Assembly (NCBI GenBank): GCA_049724395.1
Contig: JAUGWO010000082.1
Location: forward strand, 62,001-126,000
Direction: 5' to 3'
DNA length: 64,000 nucleotides
Source of the DNA: Spongospora subterranea f. sp. subterranea
Lineage: Eukaryota > Endomyxa: Phytomyxea > Phytomyxea > Plasmodiophorida
The translations under genes and the position numbers were made by a program. This document shows, piece by piece, positions 10,406 through 22,615 of the stretch; the stretch's first letter is position 1, and every line of letters begins with the position of its first letter. Under the pieces are notes generated by a model that was not told the DNA's origin, searched no databases, and saw only the letters and a list, made by a program, of their open reading frames with translations.

Positions 10406-13300
10406 CTATATATCATTGTCTCGTTTTTGCGATTCTTTCGACCTGCTTTCTGTAAGAATTAGTGTCTTAACTTGCTCCGTTTTCTCGGGCAAATGCTCCG
10501 ATGCGGTTTCAATATCGGCTTTCAATCCTTGTAATGCGTCCATCACTTCCAATGGTGTCGCCATATCCATCAGTGCTTTCAGTAAAATTTCTAGCGAGTT
10601 ATATGGGGCATGGACAATCAACCCAACTGGCCGATACAGAGCAAGAATAACAGCAGTAAGCAAAACCGCTTCGCTGCGAGTTTCCGTTGTCAATTGCTGG
10701 AGAAGCTGAATTCGCATCGTGAATGCAAGCTGTTTAGCTCGCTTTCGCTGTATTTCTTTAATCTGAATGTTACACTCTTTGGCGAGGCTTTTTGTCTGAC
10801 TAAAAAAATCAGGTGCATTGGTTTGTGCAGATAATTGCTTAAATTGACTTGCAACGCCAAGTGGAACAGAATTTAGCATTTGTTCTCGGTCACTTTGATT
10901 AATTGGAGGCTGAACCAAATATGAGCAAGACTTTGGGAAAAGGTAAACCTGACAATACTTTGCAATCCTCAGCTACCGAGAAATTGTTTAACAAGGCGTG
11001 CTGCAGAAGCAATTGGTCGACTATTTCGGCGCCGATTGTTTGATTTAAATACACATCCAATGATGCGACGTCAATTCCGTTATTTTCCAGCTCACGGTTT
11101 GTAGTAGAAAACACCTACCAGAATAATTGAATGCTACATTTTCCGAAATGAGATGAACAAACCTGAAAATGCTCCATCAATTCTTGGATGCGCTGACCCC
11201 ATAACTTTAAAGTTTTTTTCCGAACGCGCTCTGTGTCAACGCTGGTTTCATCGCTATCGACAATGTGGGGGGAATCTCGAATCTATAATAAAATGTAAAC
11301 ACAAGATCAACCGAGGAAGCAGCCAGGATACTTTATCATATTGGCTTCTTAGCGAAGGTGCAACGATTTCCACGATTCCCGCAACCAGCATCGATTCCAG
11401 ATCAGGGAAGAGACCAGACATTGCCTTAATCACCAAGGTTGTTTCAAGCACCGGCCCTAACAACTGTGTAAGAGCTGATGAAATACACTTGTTGCAAACC
11501 CGAACTTGATAATATATTATCAGCTTCGGCGCGATTCCGACCAGAACGTTTCTTTTTGCCACTGTCATGGTCTTCAACATCAGCAAAAGTTTTTCCTTTT
11601 TTCGACTTCTTCACTCCTTTGAAACCCGCAACGTCGTCAGCCAAAGAAACAGACTAAATTGCGTTAATATACGAAATTGCGAAAATAAAAACCAACCTGT
11701 TTCCCTCTTGAATATATGATTGCTGCTGCTGCTGTAGCTTCCGCTACAATGAAGGGATCAATCGCGCTTGCACATGATCGTAAGAAGGTCGAAGAAACGG
11801 CAAAAAACTAGGTCCTTTTCAACGTAACGCATGCAGATTTTTGCGAACTCGGATACCTTAGCAACGTAGTGACACCTTTTCGTCTGATCTTTCGTGGACG
11901 AGTTGCGCTTTGTGATTGCTTGCTCAGCAATACTTGATATGTCCGCCGACGACAATAACGATGGCAAAACGGTGCGGATATCTGCCCAGCTCTCGGAAGA
12001 AATGGCATCTTTGATAGCATCGTCAGTCTACACAAAAAACGTCGGTGTAGAATCGACGGCAAATTGAGGGGTAACTTTACAAGTACAAATATAACAGGAT
12101 GTACAGCAATACGCTGTAAAAGGATGGCTTCAGGAAACAGCTCAGATATATATACTGAAGGCTTTGAAACACCAAATGCTGTCAATTGACTGAATTCGAT
12201 AAAACTGTAGCGAATCAGAAAGCGTAAAGGAGCACAGCAACCCACACGAACTTATTTTGCAAAAAACAGTTGCGACAATTTATGCTTCTGAGCGTTCAAC
12301 CATAAATGTGGTGTGTAGAGACCTGAGCGAATCAGTCAGATTATGCTTGACGTCTTCCCATAGTATGTACCCAATCCAGACCCTAATAGAGTTCCAGGAA
12401 GAGATGAGTCCTTGACCAAAGTTTCTAGCAACTGAGAAGTAATTTTCTCTTGAAGATTATTGTTTGTTATCAATGTCTGTATTGACACAGGACGAGTACA
12501 TGCCAAAAGCAAACCCTCGACCTATAAAAAAATGAGACAACTAATGATCAAAACAGCTGAAATGGCGACTTTGGAATTGTGAGTTCCAATGTAAGAATCT
12601 GTATAGAGCTTCTGATTTCGAATATGGAAAGTAGTGGAAAACCTGGTTCCCAAGGAGGCAAGGCGAGAATCAAGCTCACTTGATAGAAGAGTTACTGGAA
12701 GATTGAAATGTTGTGATATTGCGGCAACGGTCATCATTCCAGTCTCAAGCACGGCTGGTTCGTGAAATGAAATTAGCATCGATTGCTGTTGTCAAAACAA
12801 TCAGCATCTTACATTCGGCGACTTCCGTACAGATTCCGTCAAGATATTGCTTAGACAAGAGGTAGCCATTGACCAAAAACAGTGATGAACTGGCAATGAG
12901 CTCATGGCACGACTTTTCCACATTTGATAAGTCGACATTGAGGAATTCAGGGACGTCTGTGATGGAAATTCTTCCACCATGCGATCGTACAAGATTCGAA
13001 ATCTCGCTTTTCAAACGTCCAGGAGTGATCAGCTGAAAATAAAAGTTAACCAAATTCACGCCGCTACGAAATTAAAATAAATATCGACTATCGACTTGAA
13101 CATATCGAATATTTCAGACAAAAATAAGAGATGATCATTACCTCTTTCCCCGTTGACGAGAACACCACATGGATGCGATCCGTGCTGATCAGCTTCAGGA
13201 TAATTTCGATGCAGTTCCTTTCCGACAATTTCTGGACGATTTCCGCTGTCTGTACTTGTTCGAATTCTGCGAACAACGCTGCGATGTCGTCCATCCCCAA
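10406..13300 (-). CDS. UFL1: E3 UFM1-protein ligase 1 (UFL1)
   Basis: UFL1 transfers the ubiquitin-like UFM1 to targets such as ribosomal protein L26 at the ER, with DDRGK1. The first exon (13300-13142) encodes a start very close to the family's: EFEQVQTAEIVQKLSERNCI (human [20 protein letters not shown]), ending STGKE. Exon 2 (13032-12813) continues LITPGRLKSEISNLVRSHGG, exon 3 begins at 12754 (VLETGMMTVAAISQHFNLP), then VEGLLLACTRPVS, all in the family's order of winged helices. Farther on come DDAIKDAISSESWADI, a lysine-rich linker (KGVKKSKKGKTF) like the disordered basic region of UFL1, and the C-terminal helical part KRAKQLAFTMRIQLLQQL to the stop at 10406. Exon borders in 10.9-12.5 kb were not fully resolved. 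It shares a roughly 430-bp divergent upstream region with MOT1. Confidence 0.9.
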
Positions 13301-13731
13301 TAAACGAACGATCTCCTTGTCAGGTCGTGTTTACAGGAATGAAACTGAAAGGGGGTCACGCGGTGCTACCTACACGCTGACCAGAGAAAATATATACAGT
13401 TTCTTTTACAGTATCGCCTTCAAATGTTTTAATTGTACCGATGGATATTTGTTGTTGTGCAAGTAAAGTGGTTTTCCTTGACGATATTCCCAGAATTAGG
13501 CAAGCAATGAAGGTAATATTTAAGATTGACTACCTAGGTATTGCTGCTATTACTTTTCCAGCTTGTTCATGCCCGAGATCACTGGTGTGTGATTATGTGT
13601 ATACACAATCCCACGAGGCCCATCAGCTCCTCATCTCCGTTATGTACACTCCATTTGCCGTGTAATATTCGGACCTGTACTGTATCTCTGACACAACATC
13701 ATCAGTCCAGCATTAATTTACGACTTTGACG
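13301..13731. promoter_or_regulatory. Divergent upstream region of UFL1 and MOT1
   Basis: The two ATGs face away from each other across 431 bp, so this stretch must hold both promoters. No TATA box or recognisable factor site stands out; a short 111-codon open frame crossing it has no family resemblance. Confidence 0.5.
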
Positions 13732-16700
13732 ATGAGCGGCGACCAGACTTCGAGCTCATCGACGCGACTGGACAGGCTCTTCTCTCTCCTGGAAGGTATT
13801 TTCACTTTTTTTTTAACATTCCTACTATGCTTGTTCGACAATTTTTGGGATTTATCTATCACCGTAATTTGTTGTCTATCTCGTCAGCGTTTTCAACTCA
13901 TTCTGTGTCGTAGTTTGGCAGTAATAGTTTGACGAGGAAAACCGCTGCTCAACAAATTGGAGACGTACAGAAGTATCATCCGCATGAATTGCAGAATCTC
14001 CTTTTCCGGGTGAGTTGTGTGTCTCTGACCGCTGTCATCGTGGAAGTTCACCCCTTTCATCTTTAGCTCCGCAAATATCTTCATCATAAATCCTGGGATA
14101 CTCGAACTGCTGCTGGACAGGCGGTCGAGTATATCTGCTCTCATGTGAAGCCGTTCTCCCCTAACTGGGATCCGGATATCAAACCCCCAGATCTAGAGAT
14201 ATTCAGAGTTGCTTTGCGCTTTTCGGATTTTGAGCTACCTGAAATCATCGCGAAAGGGCAGCACTTGCTCGCCTCTGGAGGAACAGTACGTTATCACAGA
14301 ATTAAAAATGGCCAGATCGAACTTAGTCGGATTGGCTTTTCTTGCGATAGGAATTCAATGCGGACGCCGGCTTGGAGTCATTAGATCCTAAGGCTCGCAT
14401 TGAAATTCAAAAGAAAAGGCTGCTTAAAAGGCTCGGTTTTGATCAAAAACTTGATTGTGGTGAGTCTTACTAACGCCGACTGGCGACCAATCATTGTTGA
14501 CTAATTGATCGTAGGGCTTGAAAACCTCTTCCGAGACGAAGACTTTGAGCTTCAACAAGCAGCCACCGTCAAACAAGAAGACTCGTATTCTTGCTCGCGC
14601 ATAAACGTATGCTGTATGCTCAATCAATTTATAGGTCTAAAAAAACCGCTGGTGACGTTGTTTCTTCGATGGAAAAACTGAGCTCCCGCGAGATCAATCG
14701 TTTGAAGCGACTGGAAAAAAAGCAATTGAAGCAAAAACCTGGTGCAACAGGGACTTCTTCCAAAACTCATACGTCTCAACCACAAACTGGTGGAAAACGG
14801 TTTTCATGAGGACTCTCGGCGTTGCTGATGGATTTTTTTTTAAAGTGGTTAATGATTCTGTCGTTGATCCTACCCAAATGGTTGATTTGCATACTGAATG
14901 GCCGTTTTCTTCCATATCGGAACAGCTTTTGCATGACTTGTTCGATCCCATATGGGAGGTGAGACATGGTGCAGGGGTAGCGCTTCGGGCCGTACTTCAA
15001 GTGTAGTTTTGAAGTAAAAATGTTAATTTGATACTAACTTATTTGTCGATGCAGTCATGGTCGCTGGAGCGGAATGTCTGTCTTCTCTGCACAATCAGAA
15101 TCAGACCTTGATCTACAGCATATCGAATGGGTTGACGACTGTGCGATCCGTTTGCTTTGTGTATTAGCACTGGATAAATTTTCAGATTACGCCTCCGGGC
15201 AGGTACGACATCTTATATACGTGTTTCATTCATTTCCGTCAGTCATGTTCTGCGAAGGCGGTTTGTCCTGTTCGCGAAACATGCTCACAAGTAATTGGCG
15301 TTCTAATGCAGCATGCTCCAGAAACAACTGTCATGTTGGTAATGGAGCGTCTTCTTTACCTCTCGGTCTGCCCATAGAAACCAACTTTTTAAATTGTCTA
15401 AGCATTTTGATGTATAGATGCGCGAAGAATGGGAACTTAGGCATAGTGGGTTTTTGGCCCTCAAATATGTGTTCGCTGTTCGGGGAGACGTCGTCGCCAA
15501 CCGTTTTGTTGATATCACGCCGGCGTTGTTGAAAGGATTGAACGATTCGTAAGTGTGTATGGTGTATCCTTTGCCTGGCTCAAATGTCTTTAGGTCCGAT
15601 GATGTTCGAGCAATCGTTGCTGACTCTTTGCAGTCCATCATTCACATTGCTGTGACCGCTTCCAATTCTCTTCTTCCTAGCCTTTTGTCGACGCTTTGGA
15701 ATACGATCACTCATTATGATGATCTATCGGCTGCCACTGCAAGCGTATTGCAGGCTTTGTATTTTTTTTATTCTTACCCAGAGGTGGGACGTTGATGTTC
15801 AGTCTTAACAAATGCCTAACCCTGAATTCAGACTGTTGCATGTCATCTAGATCTAACTCTTGGGGATTACATTCCTAGGATATGGCCATGTCTTTCTCAT
15901 AGCACAGTGGCTGTAAGAATGACGGCTCTACAAACTCTGCTTCAAATAGTAGACGCCTTGCCGGGAAGCGCTTCGTGGTTTACCGAAGAGCTTCAGCGAA
16001 GCTGGCTTCTCGCCCAGTTTCAGGTTTCAGTTTTCTTCATGATAGAGTTGTACTGACGTGCATCATTAATCAGGCTCTGGTTTTCGAAGAGGATCCTACG
16101 GCTGTGGAGGCTTCTTTACAACTTTGGCGATCGCTTGTTGGACTGATCAGTCGCCTATCCCCATCAACTTTGCCGTCCCCCCGCAGTGATGGTTTAATCC
16201 ATTCCATGGTTTTGCTGGCATGCACTGGACCAAACGATGCGGTGGATCCGCAGTTTCTCGATGGTTTTCTTCGATCTGAAGATAATCAGGTATCATGGTT
16301 TTTTTATTGGGTAATCATCTTCAAGAGTTATTATTAATAGGTCGATGCTGACGAACCTCCTGTAAAAAAAGCTAAGCCGTCGCCTGAATCCAGGTTAGAA
16401 ACGAAATCAGTTTCCATTCCGTTCATACTCACCATTATCAGTGCAAACGTTCGCGGCAGTACAGCGATGCTACTTCGCGGAGCTACCGCATTGTCGACAA
16501 CTATCCCGTTCCTATCTCGTGAATCTGTTCAACGGATTGCTCATTTACTAGAGGAGTTCCGAGCATACACTAGGATTTGCGGATGTGTCATATGGGCTGA
16601 TTCCGGCTTAAGCACTGCTATTCCACAAATTGTGGAGAATCTGGGTATTGGGAACCGGTCCGTCCGTTCGTTCCAGTAAACTGATTTTCGGTCAGGTCCG

Positions 16701-19700
16701 CTGTCTTACGCGGCGACTAAATTTTCGGAATTTCAATTTTATCATCAGCGTATTTATGCACTGGTCATCGAATTATTAATACTGCTTCCCCTGTAATCTC
16801 AAACTACTTCAGGTGCAAGACCTCTGCCTGAAACAGAAGTTGCCCGTCCCTAATCCATTTTCGATCGAATCGGCTGTTGTTCTGGTCAGTAATGAATGTA
16901 TAGCGACTGAACCTTCGTTATGTCAAGCTATTACTGCTACAAAATGTTAGTTTTTGGTATTCATTTTTGAATGTGGATTTGATTTTCATGTTTAGCTCGC
17001 CTTGAAAGCGAGTGTCGCGCTTTGGTTTCAACCATTCATGCATGCGCAGCTGCTGCGTTTTTATCTTGTCAAGAAGCTTTGCCTGATAAGCTGAACCCCA
17101 TAATCAAGCCCCTTTTGAAATCTGTTGAGAACCAACGCCAACCAGAGCTCCAAGAGAGGGCAGCAAAAGCGTTAGGTTTGTCTCTGTATCATCTTCGTCG
17201 TTATGAGAATAATTGACGCTGTTTCCTTCCAGGGGTACTGATTCGCCGGTGCGTTGGTCGAAGTGGCTCCTCTAACACAAAACTGCTTCAAAAGCTTGTT
17301 GCAGCTGCCACATTGATTCGCGGAGAGTCTCCTGTAGTTTTGTTTTCTGATCTCAACTTTGTTAGTTGATTTTTTGTCAGGACGAAAAACGTCTTCTCGA
17401 ACTTCGCGGTGCCAAACGGACATTGCGGGCTGTTTGCGAAGCGTGTGGACCGGATCTATTCAAGATGCTCCCATTGACTTTTCAAATGTCATCACAGACG
17501 ATGTCGGCGTTTATCAGTGATAATATGCAGCAAAGCGACTGGACCAACGAGCTTAACGAAGTAAATACGATAGTTAGACGGTTTCCGATCACCTCTCTAA
17601 TTCTTGACGAAGGCGTCCCTCTTTATTGAGATGCAATTTTTGTCTCTTCTGATTCTTTACGCCGATCGGGGACTTGTATTGTCCGAGCTGTCAAATCTTT
17701 TACCATTAGTGACACATTGCCTGAAGCATCCCTCCTCTACCATTTTGAATCAGGCGGCCTCTGTAATTACCGATTTCTGCAGGGCCGAACTCGTTGCATC
17801 CTTTGAATTTGGTATCTGAATTTGCTTGATTAAGTTATCATATCAATCAAATTTTTTCCTTTAGTTTTAAAAGATGTTCTCCCTCGGCTCTCGGTGCAGA
17901 AAGATGACGTTGGTCGTGTTGGTGCGAATGTATGCATCCATTCATGTATAACCGAACTCGGCATTCTTATTGTCCCGTATCTGGGTTTCCTTATTGGTCC
18001 CGTGTTGGCTCAGATGACGGATCCTGTTGCAAGTAAAGTGTTTGTGGGTTCCGCAGCTGGATAATGTTAATGTTTTTTTTTTCAGAAATTCGAGAAATTG
18101 CCAGTTTAAGCTTTGCAGCTGCTGTGCGTTTAATGCCTTTGGAAGCCGGTGTTGCGGATCCTACCGGAATGAGTTCAGAGGTCAACTAGTGCTTTTTGAG
18201 TTGCCATTTATCTTATTGTTGTTTCTCAGTTCCGTTTGAGAAGAGTACAGCAGCGAGAATTTATTTCGCAACTCTTAGATGGGACCAAAATTGCGGATTA
18301 CGTAATTCCTGTCAATATTCGGGCAGAACTTCGTCGATATCAACAGGAGGGAGTTAATTGGCTTTCTTTCCTACAAAAATTCAATCTCCATGGGTAAATT
18401 TTTGCCGGGCGTCATGTAACAGTTTCCTCCATTCAATCATTTTCAGAATACTATGTGATGACATGGGTCTTGGGAAGACACTTCAAACAGTATGTATACT
18501 CGCTTCGTCTGTTTCTGAAAGGAGAAGGTCAAATCAAGAAGTTTTACCGACATTAGGTTGGCGATCGTTTCGTCCTGTGAGATAGGCAGATGTTTAATGC
18601 GATACCTAGTTATATGCCCCTCCACTTTGATTCATCATTGGGTTGAGGAAATTGGGAAGTTTTGTGATGCAGCAGATTTGTCGGGTGTCGCTTATGATGG
18701 ATCCGCGAGCTTGAGGGCGTTAACGAGGAGCAAAGTTCTATCCAATGTTGGTGATAACGTTGTTGTCATGTCATATCAGGTTATTTGTTTGCGGTAATGC
18801 TGGGTTTTACTGGCTAAGTTGCTGTACTTCTAGGTGTGGCGATCGGATCTGTCGTATCTGAGTAGCGTCAGATGGAATTACTGTGTCCTCGACGAGGGGC
18901 ATATCATAAAAAATCCAAAGTCTAAATTAACTGAAGCGATCAAGCTTGTTCGCGCGAATCATCGGCTTGTTCTTTCCGGTACGCCAATTCAAAACGTAGT
19001 CACGGATTTATGGTCAATATTCGATTTCTTAATGCCAGGATACCTTGGTAAGTATCGAGCGTTTTTGAACGCGAGTTTTCGTTTACAATGTCTCAGGTTC
19101 TTCCTCTTATTTCAACTCGAAGTTTTCAAAACCCATCTCACTTGGGAATTCATCAAAAGCATCCGATAAAGACCAGGAAGCCTCCATCGGTGCGTTGGAA
19201 GCGTTGCATAAACAGGTGTTACCGTTTCTTCTTCGACGAGTAAAAGAAGACGTTCTTAAAGACCTTCCAGAAAAGATAATTCAGGATTATTACTGTGATC
19301 TTTCTCCCTTACAGGTCGGTTAGTAAATTTTTGTCAGTCTAGTTATCCTCATTCGTTCAAAGGTTGAGTTGTATGAGTCGTTTTCCAAGAGCGGCGTGGC
19401 CAAAGAAGTTCAAAGTGAACTGTCTTATGAAGCGGCAAAAGCTAATGATTCAGCAAATCCACAAAGTAGCTATTCACTTGGGTGTATCGCTGTCACACTT
19501 AAACATTGTTTGCAGGTGCGAAACATGTTTTCCAAATCCTACAATATCTTCGAAAACTGGTTACCCATCCAGCGCTTGTCCTTGACCATGACCACCCCGA
19601 GTACGAAAGGGTTATGGCTGAATTAAAACAGCAAAATCGGTCGATCCACGATATCGGTATTCCGAAGTTGGACTCCTTGATTTATTGGATGTGTCATCTC

Positions 19701-20520
19701 CTTTTCAGAATTGGCGCCCAAGTTGCTAGCACTTCAGCAACTTCTGCTTGACAGCGGAATTGGAGTTGAGCAACCGTCAGCAGTCAGCCAGCATCGGGTG
19801 CTGCTCTTTGCGCAGTTGAAATCCGTTCTTGACATTGTTCAAGAGGATCTATTCAAGCAGCACATGCCTAATATTACATATCTTAGGTAAGATCATTGAT
19901 CGCATAGTGATGGGTTCTTATCACTTGGAGTTTCCATAGGCTTGACGGAAGTATGTCACCTGCGGGATCGATTTGGTGTCGTCAAACGGTTTAATGCTGA
20001 TCCAACTATTGACATCCTGCTTTTGACAACTCATGTTGGTGGTCTTGGGTTAAATTTAACTGGAGCAGACACGGTGATCTTCTTAGAACACGATTGGAAC
20101 CCGTCGAAAGACCTCCAGGCAATGGACAGAGCTCATCGAATTGGGCAAACGAAGGTAATTCTGTTCTCAGCAAATGCCCTTGATTGTCAACTGACATGGT
20201 TTCAGGTGGTAAACGTTTACCGGTTAATTACACGGCAGACTTTAGAGGAAAAGGTGATGCGTCTGCAAAAGTGGAAGCAGAGTCTTGCAAATACAATCAT
20301 CACCCAAGACAATTCTTCTTTGAGGTCGTTGGATACCGATCAGGTTCTGGATTTGATGACTGTTTCCTCGGAACGTGGACAACATCCATCATCAAGGTCC
20401 TCAACAACAGAACTAGATGCTCTCGGAAACATTAACACTGGCAAGAAAACTGGCATGAAAGCTATGATCGAAGGCCTTCAAGAAATGTGGGACGAATCGC
20501 AATATGAAGAAGAGTTATAA
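13732..20520 (+). CDS. MOT1: TBP-associated Swi2/Snf2 ATPase MOT1/BTAF1
   Basis: Nuclear ATPase that removes TBP from DNA. The ATG at 13732 opens TRLDRLFSLLE, then after intron 1 LTRKTAAQQIGDVQKYHPHE and DTRTAAGQAVEYICSHVKP: the N-terminal HEAT start typical of Mot1. HEAT repeats fill about 14-18.2 kb in many exons. The Snf2 module begins near 18300 (LRRYQQEGVNWLSFLQKF), with motif I DDMGLGKTLQ (about 18460), LVICPSTLIHHWVEEI (about 18606), DEGH box in LDEGHIIKNPKSKL (about 18890) and SGTPIQN. The C-terminal lobe has LLTTHVGGLGLNLTGADTVI, HDWNPSKDLQAMDRAHRIGQ and the Mot1-specific tail VNVYRLITRQTLEEKVM to QDNSSLRSLDTDQVLDLMT. Near 19970 the frame shifts by one base inside a conserved block. 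The ORF ends at 20520. Confidence 0.95.
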
Positions 20521-21091
20521 CCTCAACCAATTTATCAAGAAGCTGCAATGACACCTACGTCTTTTCTAATTTATTGTATAAACCCGAATATCGGATGCGA
20601 TGTATTCCTCCTCCGCTCGAACGCAATCGGCTCAAAACTTGAGGGTGGTGCATGCCTACACTAATGGGGTCGTCCGAGCCGGACGGTCGAGCCTAAAGGG
20701 TTACCGGTAACGTAAGCCGATCAGTCACGCACGCCACCCACGTGACATAACTCATAAGTGCACGTTGTGCCTAAGTGCTACTGGGTTCATGCGTTCGTAC
20801 CAGAGTGTGGTTTCCGGCACGGTATCATCAGTGACCGGGTCGGTGTATCATCCATATTTGGCCGCGGCCAATTCGCCCACGACTGTGGCTAGGTCCCGCC
20901 CAAGTGTCCGTGAGCCACTCTAGGCACAGTGGCCAGATACTGTAAGGTCCGAGTGGGTCCCAGTCGCGGCTTAATCCGGTCCACGATCAGTGTCAACGGT
21001 TGCGGCCTGCTTCAGTATTGCGTTGGCATTCACAATCGGTCCCTGATAATCGGTCACGGAGTCCGCCACGGACACACCCAAGCCCCATCAT
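20521..21091. other. Intergenic region upstream of HAP3
   Basis: This GC-richer 570-bp gap between MOT1 and the NF-YB gene has no supported gene. A CCAAT pentamer lies at 20868-20872 (context GGCCAATTCG), 220 bp before the NF-YB ATG; whether it is used is unknown. Confidence 0.5.
20868..20872 (+). promoter_or_regulatory. CCAAT pentamer upstream of the NF-YB gene
   Basis: CCAAT in the context GGCCAATTCG, 220 bp before the ATG of the NF-YB/HAP3 gene. NF-Y binds such sites, so self-regulation is possible. One pentamer is weak evidence. Confidence 0.25.
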
Positions 21092-22138
21092 ATGGACGAC
21101 GAGGCATGTGCCACGCTCATGTCCTTCGCGGCGGCCGAATCTGGATCGAGGGCGTCACCGCCTTCGCCGCCTCTTGACGACGACGGCTCCATGTTCCCCG
21201 TCGCAAAGATATCGGCTATAATGAAGCGGGCTTTACCTCCGGGTGCGTTTGTGTCCAAGGACGCCAAACGTGCCGTACAAAGGTGTGTCTGTGAGTTCAT
21301 CTGCTTCCTAACAAGCGAGGCGAGCGATCGGGGCGGCAAGGCACAGAAGATAATCGAGAGCGAAGACATATTGCACGCGTTTAGGCACCTTGGATTCCAT
21401 CAATACTCAGATCTTTGTCAATCTTATATGGGTACGAACTATAACCTCATCAATCGCACCCTACATTTTCAATTCGTTTTTTCCGTTTTTTCTATTTAAT
21501 ATTGCTGAGGTCGAAATATTTATAAAATGTTGTCGTCAGATCGATATAGGAGCCAATCTATCCAATCAGAGGCGGCGGCGACCTCACCGCGATCTCCATT
21601 ATCTCGACGACGACCCAGGGCTGCTATGGCGATACCGATTCCCATGGACGGGCGTACACGACCCACGCCCGCCACTGCTGTCCTCTCGGCCACCGACGTC
21701 TCCGCTCTTGACGAACCGCAACGAAAACTGCCAAGATGCGACCCTGGTGCCGATATTCACGTGATGAAATCGCTATATCAAGTGTCGATCGAAGTGGCGT
21801 CGTCTCTCGTTTATGCCTGGTCATCGCCCATACTTGAGACCGCCTTATTTCTGGCTGCTTCACCGGCTGTGACGCCATTGTCCGGTGGCGAATGCGGTAT
21901 GAGCCCCATGTTCTTATCACGCCTCCAGAGCATGTCCATGATGTCGCCCGCGATGTTGCCCGAACAAGCTTTAGGTTCCGCGATTCAGCCAATGTGGCTA
22001 TCGTCAGGTCAACCTCAAGGCAACTACAACGCGCTACAGAATGCGGCTCGTAGAGGCATCACTGTTGAAAATTTCATCTTACAAAACGAGTATCCGTCAT
22101 CATCGACAATGTCAAACTCATTCACCCCGCCTACATGA
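21092..22138 (+). CDS. HAP3: CCAAT-binding factor subunit NF-YB/HAP3 with long C-terminal extension
   Basis: Histone-fold subunit of the heterotrimeric CCAAT-binding factor. Exon 1 is 21092-21431 and exon 2 is 21540-22138, giving about 312 aa (108-nt intron, longer than most here). The histone fold, residues about 34-115, reads MFPVAKISAIMKRALPPG, VSKDAKRAVQRCVCEFICFL, TSEASD and ESEDILHAFRHLGF, ending QSYMDRYRSQSI across the splice junction; this matches NF-YB block by block. The intron joins YM to DRYR, the point where NF-YB has its C-terminal helix, which supports the splice. The 200 residues after the fold are low complexity (Ser, Pro, Met-rich) and have no family match. The N-terminal 30 residues are also variable, as usual in the family. 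Confidence 0.9.
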
Positions 22139-22615
22139 TATATATCATAACCTCACTATTATGCATAGTCATGTTCAGCGCGTTGTATTATATTCTTATG
22201 CCGGTTGCGATGGGATTCTCAGATGAGGTGTCCCCGTTCATCTCATAAAATCTCCCGCCTAAACACGAACGGCGCACATTAATGCTAACACAACCGTCTG
22301 CACCTCGTTTATAGTAATCTCCGATTTCCCCATATGCAATTCGCCGTTGTCTTAGCGAATTGAGGGTCGATCTATTCTTGTGGAACCTCCTTTTGGTTTT
22401 AAGGCATGTCTGTTTATTTAATCGAGATCGTTTGGCGCTACCCATGCAACTCTGGAACATAGGAGATCGTTACACATAGGGGAGGTCAATCGATAATAGA
22501 ATCGTTAACAACTGTGAGACAGTGGGGGGGTGACCGACCCATCACGGCTGGGGCTAGTGCAATTCCAGATAAAAAGGGCCAAACCTCCCGATCGTCAGCA
22601 ATATCATCCATCGGT
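22139..22615. other. Intergenic region before the MscS-like gene
   Basis: A 477-bp gap. A 90-codon open frame on the minus strand (22188-22460) shows no family resemblance. The frame of the next gene is open upstream from 22514, but its first ATG is at 22616. Confidence 0.45.

Noticed and set aside
10416-10834. Plus-strand ORFs over the UFL1 3' end
   Set aside because: Antisense shadows of the UFL1 C-terminal exon.
21527-22138. Independent gene starting at 21527
   Set aside because: The splice 21431/21540 joins it in phase to the NF-YB fold and completes the conserved DRYR helix.
22188-22460. 90-codon minus-strand ORF
   Set aside because: No family match, no supporting splice pattern; consistent with a chance frame.
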